64,000 nt of DNA from Oceanobacillus jordanicus (GTDB taxonomy: Bacteria > Bacillota > Bacilli > Bacillales > Amphibacillaceae). This document shows, in pieces, positions 60,702 to 64,000 of the stretch. Each line of letters opens with the position of its first letter. Positions within the stretch are counted from its first letter, which is position 1. The stretch covers positions 124,001 to 188,000 of the forward strand of contig NZ_JAIFZM010000003.1 in NCBI RefSeq assembly GCF_022095695.1, read 5' to 3'. The notes below the pieces were generated by a model. The model searched no databases and was not told the DNA's origin. It was given only the letters and a program-made list of their open reading frames with translations. Made by a program: the position numbers and the translations under genes.

Positions 60702-61610
60702 ATGCCAAACAGTTGGACACATATTCTATTTTGCGAACAAGTTGTAGATGCCATCAAGGAGCCTCAAACTTTTCTAACACATAAGGAATATATGAAGTTG
60801 GGTGCACAGGGCCCTGATCCTTTTTTCTATTATAACTTCTGGCCATGGGTCAAAGAGGAGCCTGTCCATGAAGTAGGTATGGCATTACACACGAAAAATT
60901 GTGGGGCTTTTCTAATGGATCTTATTTCAGAAGCTAAACGAGGCAGCGAAGAGATGCGTGCCTATGTATTTGGCTTTGTAACACATCATATTCTTGATCG
61001 AAATACCCACCCGTATATCCATTACCGAGCAGGTTATGAAGGGAGCAAACATCAAAAGCTGGAGATACGAATCGATACTGCAATGATGGAAAAGTATCTT
61101 AATCAAAAGACATGGAAAATGCCTGTCTATAAAGAGATCAATGTTGGGAATTTTAAAAAGGAAATTAGCGAACTTCTAGACACTTTAATAAAAAAGCATT
61201 ACCCAAAGGTTTCTGATCAGAAACCAGGATATATTGAAGCTTCCTATAAGGATATGCGCTTTGCTCTAAAATTGCTCTCTGATCCTTATGGATGGAAAAA
61301 TAAATTATTTCATTCTCTAATATCTTCCTATTCACATCGGCCAATACGGGATAACATTGACTATTTAAACCTTCAAAATGCAACATGGTATCATCCTGCT
61401 ACAAAAGAAGCAAGCAACAAAAGTTTTGTTACATTGTATAACGAAGGCTTAGAAGAAGGAATAGAAATTCTCTCAGAGGTGCTGCATTATTGGCAGCAAG
61501 AAGAACGTACTGCGATGGAATTATCGAAGAGGATTGCTAATATTTCCTATGACACAGGATTACCATTGGAACGACAGCTAGAAAATCAATACAGTGACCC
61601 AATTGTCTAA
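60702..61610 (+). CDS. Zinc-dependent phospholipase C-like protein
   Basis: A 302-residue protein with the PF00882-type pattern: SWTHILFCEQVV at the start, LGAQGPDPFFY, LHTKNCGAFL and GFVTHHILDRNTHPYIHYRAG, giving Trp/His/Asp ligands like those of Zn-dependent phospholipase C. No signal peptide is seen, so it is likely cytoplasmic and the substrate is unclear. The ribosome-binding site AAAAGGGAG precedes the ATG. Repeat copy 6 ends 41 bases upstream. Confidence 0.82.
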   Translation: MPNSWTHILFCEQVVDAIKEPQTFLTHKEYMKLGAQGPDPFFYYNFWPWVKEEPVHEVGMALHTKNCGAFLMDLISEAKRGSEEMRAYVFGFVTHHILDRNTHPYIHYRAGYEGSKHQKLEIRIDTAMMEKYLNQKTWKMPVYKEINVGNFKKEISELLDTLIKKHYPKVSDQKPGYIEASYKDMRFALKLLSDPYGWKNKLFHSLISSYSHRPIRDNIDYLNLQNATWYHPATKEASNKSFVTLYNEGLEEGIEILSEVLHYWQQEERTAMELSKRIANISYDTGLPLERQLENQYSDPIV

Positions 61611-61657
61611 TGTCATATTTTATTGTTACTAGCTACCCCATGTTTACCAAAAAACAT

Positions 61658-61705
61658 AACTAGCCGAACGAATCCCCTTAACTTGGTAGGTTCGTCCGGC
61701 TAGTT
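61658..61705 (+). terminator. Bidirectional hairpin after the PLC-like gene
   Basis: AACTAGCCGAACGAA (61658-61672) pairs with TTCGTCCGGCTAGTT (61691-61705), one mismatch, T/A-rich on both sides, between convergent genes. Confidence 0.75.
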
Positions 61706-61757
61706 TATTTAATAGTAGCGTCTCCCACGTTCAATCATTGAGAAATAATTAAAACCT

Positions 61758-61991
61758 CTATTCCCAAATAAATTGTTTAAACGCTTCACTGCTCTCCATA
61801 AACTTCTCTTTATTATCATCTGCTATTGCTTGGTTAATCGATGTTTCTATTATTTGTTTGTTATATTGAAAACAAATTTCATCAAGGATCATTCGGGATG
61901 TTAGCCTAAATTCAAATGGTATCTCTTTTCTCGCTGAAGATACTTTTCCTTCATATCGTTTATATTTATAGATTAGCTTTTCCTTTTTCAT
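61758..61991 (-). CDS. Small IDEAL-domain-like protein
   Basis: A 77-residue protein. The N-terminal 50 residues are basic and beta-rich (KLIYKYKRYEGKVSSARK), and the C-terminal IIETSINQAIADDNKEKFME resembles the short IDEAL motif found at the end of several small Bacillus proteins. GGGGG precedes the ATG. The match is by eye only; the function is unknown. Confidence 0.6.
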   Translation of the reverse strand: MKKEKLIYKYKRYEGKVSSARKEIPFEFRLTSRMILDEICFQYNKQIIETSINQAIADDNKEKFMESSEAFKQFIWE

Positions 61992-62240
61992 GGAATAGCC
62001 CCCTTGTTCCTTTTTTCTATTATCCTAAATTTTTAGAATAATTTCAACTATTATTTGAAAAAAACATAAATTTTCTGGTTTAGGTAACAGTAGTTAGAGG
62101 ATCTTTATTTTTTGCTTTGGCAAACTTACTTCCCTGCTTGCAATACATATACCCCCATGCTTCAATGTTTCTCTAGACCCACCATAACGCGGTTTGTTAA
62201 ACTATTTACTAGCGAAAGAACCATTAACGGAGGATTTTTC

Positions 62241-63107
62241 ATGAACCATTCAGATAACTTAAAGCGCGGAGAAAAAGGGGCCTGGCTTAGTATTTTTGCC
62301 TACATTTTTCTAGCAGCACTTAAGCTCATAATTGGCTATGCAGGGGACTCAGATGCACTTCGTGCGGACGGGCTTAACAATTCAACAGATGTTGTTGCAT
62401 CAGTTGCTGTATTAATCGGATTAAAGATATCTCGTAAACCACCTGATGAGAATCATCACTATGGCCACTTCCGCGCAGAAACGATTGCATCACTTTTTGC
62501 CGCGTTCGTCATGATGTTCGTAGGGATACAGGTCATTTTCAGTACCATTAAGAATGTATTGGAAGGTAATTCCCTAAAGCCAGATATAATTACAGCATGG
62601 ACAGCCCTAGGTGCAGCATTCATTATGTTGCTTGTCTATCTTTACAATGTAAAACTGGCAAAAAAAATAAATAGCAGTTCACTCTATGCTGCGGCTCAAG
62701 ACAACCGTTCAGATGCCTTAGTCAGTATCGGCGCTTTCGTAGGGATAATTGGAGCCCAATTTGGTCTATTTTGGCTTGACCCGCTTGCAGGATTACTGGT
62801 TGGATTGATAATTTGCAAAACGGCCTGGGATATCTTTAAAGATGCAACACACTCCCTAACAGATGGATTTGATACGGAACAAATAAAAAAAATCCGGTCC
62901 AGTGTAGAAATGGAGCCGGATGTTAAATCAGTTAAACATGTTAAAGGTAGGGTACTAGGAAATCAGCCATTCATCGATATAACGATTCTTGTTGATTCCC
63001 ATTTAAATGTAAAAGAAAGCCATGACATCACAGTAAGAATTGAACAGCATCTCTATAATGAGCATAATATTAGGCATGCGCATATTCACATTGAGCCATT
63101 TCAATAA
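62241..63107 (+). CDS. Cation diffusion facilitator (Mn/Zn efflux type)
   Basis: A 288-residue CDF transporter with six membrane spans. Metal-site residues are in LRADGLNNSTDVV (helix 2) and AAQDNRSDALVS (helix 5), with DENHHYGHFRAET in between and a cytoplasmic C-terminal domain ending HAHIHIEPFQ. The DxxxD pattern N-x-x-x-D / D-x-x-x-D fits manganese-exporting members such as MneP rather than the HD type of zinc exporters, but this is inference. The ATG at 62241 has GGAGG before it; a longer frame from 62112 lacks one. Confidence 0.88.
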   Translation: MNHSDNLKRGEKGAWLSIFAYIFLAALKLIIGYAGDSDALRADGLNNSTDVVASVAVLIGLKISRKPPDENHHYGHFRAETIASLFAAFVMMFVGIQVIFSTIKNVLEGNSLKPDIITAWTALGAAFIMLLVYLYNVKLAKKINSSSLYAAAQDNRSDALVSIGAFVGIIGAQFGLFWLDPLAGLLVGLIICKTAWDIFKDATHSLTDGFDTEQIKKIRSSVEMEPDVKSVKHVKGRVLGNQPFIDITILVDSHLNVKESHDITVRIEQHLYNEHNIRHAHIHIEPFQ

Positions 63108-63143
63108 GTTTAATAAGATATTTACGCATGATTTAAAAGAAAA

Positions 63144-63437
63144 TTAAAAAGTAAGCAAAAAGACTGTTGCTATCGCGCCAAAAACAACTAAAATGACATT
63201 TAATCCAATATAGGCTAAGCCAATTGCCACCAGTCCCCCGATCAGTCCAATATGTGGCTGATCGGGTTTTATTGTCATTATACCTGGAAATATTAATGCC
63301 CCGAGGGCAGCATATGGAATAGCGTTGAGCCAGCGATTTACCCAATCCCGAAACTGAAGCTTATCTACGATAAATGCAGGAATCATCCGGGGAATCATGG
63401 TTACAATTGCCATACCAAGTAAAATAAAAAGTATCAT
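63144..63437 (-). CDS. azlD: AzlD-family branched-chain amino acid transport protein
   Basis: A 97-residue membrane protein with four hydrophobic helices, typical of the small subunit AzlD: GMAIVTMIPRMIPAFIV and AIPYAALGALIFPGIM. With AzlC it exports branched-chain amino acids or analogues such as azaleucine. Its ATG overlaps the azlC stop by four bases, so the two are translated together. Confidence 0.88.
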   Translation of the reverse strand: MILFILLGMAIVTMIPRMIPAFIVDKLQFRDWVNRWLNAIPYAALGALIFPGIMTIKPDQPHIGLIGGLVAIGLAYIGLNVILVVFGAIATVFLLTF

Positions 63438-64000
63438 CGTTCTTCCTCCTTCATTAGAAAGATTCCACTCATTCCGCCAATAATTGTACCTAACACGATT
63501 GCCCAGCCTGAGCTCATGCCAAGTTCAACACAAAGGCCATTTATTAACATGGCTAAGATTGCGATGATTGCCACCTTCCATTCCTTTTTAACCGAAGGAA
63601 CCAACAGGCCAATAAACATTGCATATAGGGCGATCCCCATGCTCTGGCTCAACTGATCTGGGATAACTTCCCCAAGTACCCCACCAAGGAAGGAACCGGC
63701 AATCCATGAAAAGTAAGCTGTTAAAATAAGTGCTAAATAAAACCAAGACCCCTTTTCCTCTTTAGCTTCGTCAGGATGGAGTGCAGATACAGCAAATGTT
63801 TCATCTGTCAGCCCTAGAGATAAAGGTAGTTTCCATCGCAGACCGATACCCCGCATTCGATTCATAAACGATAGACTCATGACAAAATGGCGAAAGTTTA
63901 AGACAAATGTAGCAATCATAATTTCTAAGGCTCCCGCTCCAACTGCAATCATATTCACTCCCATAAATTGACTTGCTCCAGCGAAAACCATCACACTCAT
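63434..64000 (-). CDS. azlC: AzlC-family permease (partial at window edge)
   Basis: 188 residues of the large subunit are present; the frame runs out of the window, and family members usually have about 40-50 more residues at the N-terminus. FAGASQFMGVNMIAVGAGAL, NFRHFVMSLSF and LGLTDETFAV are the conserved AzlC segments. About six hydrophobic helices are seen. It pairs with azlD just downstream (4-base overlap). Confidence 0.88.
   Translation of the reverse strand: MSVMVFAGASQFMGVNMIAVGAGALEIMIATFVLNFRHFVMSLSFMNRMRGIGLRWKLPLSLGLTDETFAVSALHPDEAKEEKGSWFYLALILTAYFSWIAGSFLGGVLGEVIPDQLSQSMGIALYAMFIGLLVPSVKKEWKVAIIAILAMLINGLCVELGMSSGWAIVLGTIIGGMSGIFLMKEEER

Noticed and set aside
61992-62240. Manganese riboswitch (yybP-ykoY type) upstream of the cation efflux gene
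   Set aside because: The conserved loop sequences and paired arms of that riboswitch are not seen in the 249 bases.

Overview
The window is chromosomal DNA from a spore-forming, low-GC Gram-positive bacterium of the family Bacillaceae. Spore genes (gerP operon, an alpha/beta SASP, yhaL), competence (comK), coproporphyrin-type heme genes and a gene order that follows the Bacillus subtilis yhj-yhf-hem-ecs-yha-yhe segment all point there. A complete betaine ABC transporter with two binding proteins, LiaFSR, and departures from the B. subtilis order suggest a salt-tolerant relative of the Virgibacillus/Oceanobacillus type. That placement is inference; no rRNA is present.

Layout. 1-1760: end of the spore-coat permeability operon gerP (gerPB end, gerPC, gerPD, gerPE, gerPF). 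1802-9044: addB-addA recombination nuclease. 9334-16040: signal peptidase, yhjE, yhjD, comK, lcfB with a perfect FadR operator, lplJ, yhfI, yhfH. 16211-19520: pepF flanked by two repeat elements, then a small membrane protein and an acetyltransferase. 19602-26046: hemE-hemH-hemY, the class A penicillin-binding protein pbpF and the divergent heme monooxygenase hmoB. 26211-31750: thiol-disulfide pair, liaF-liaS-liaR, an MFS exporter and a PAP2 phosphatase. 31852-37998: ferritin-like protein, yhaA, ecsA-ecsB, hit, trpP with a TRAP-like leader, yhaH. 38111-43170: opuA betaine transporter with two OpuAC-type lipoproteins whose halves are in opposite order, plus a divergent GbsR-type regulator. 43207-54345: yhaI, a DUF3267-like protein, prsA, yhaL, yhaM, a second GbsR-type gene, yhaN-yhaO, yhaQ-yhaP. 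54709-64000: yhzD, yhaR, yheA, a PucR-like regulator beside msmX, sspB, fumC, a Zn-dependent PLC-like protein, an IDEAL-type protein, a cation efflux protein, azlD and partial azlC.

The most unusual content is a family of six interspersed ~115-159 bp structured repeats (881, 10624, 16211, 18233, 40144, 60546). Five are bounded by ATAAA at both ends and the sixth is degenerate. Their stems differ in sequence but still pair. In three cases (gerPD, pepF, opuAB) the left ATAAA holds the stop codon of the upstream gene. They resemble in size, structure and TTTAT flanks the bcr1 repeats described in the Bacillus cereus group. A second, unrelated inverted-repeat element lies at 37451-37593. No CRISPR array, prophage, tRNA, rRNA or transposase gene is seen.
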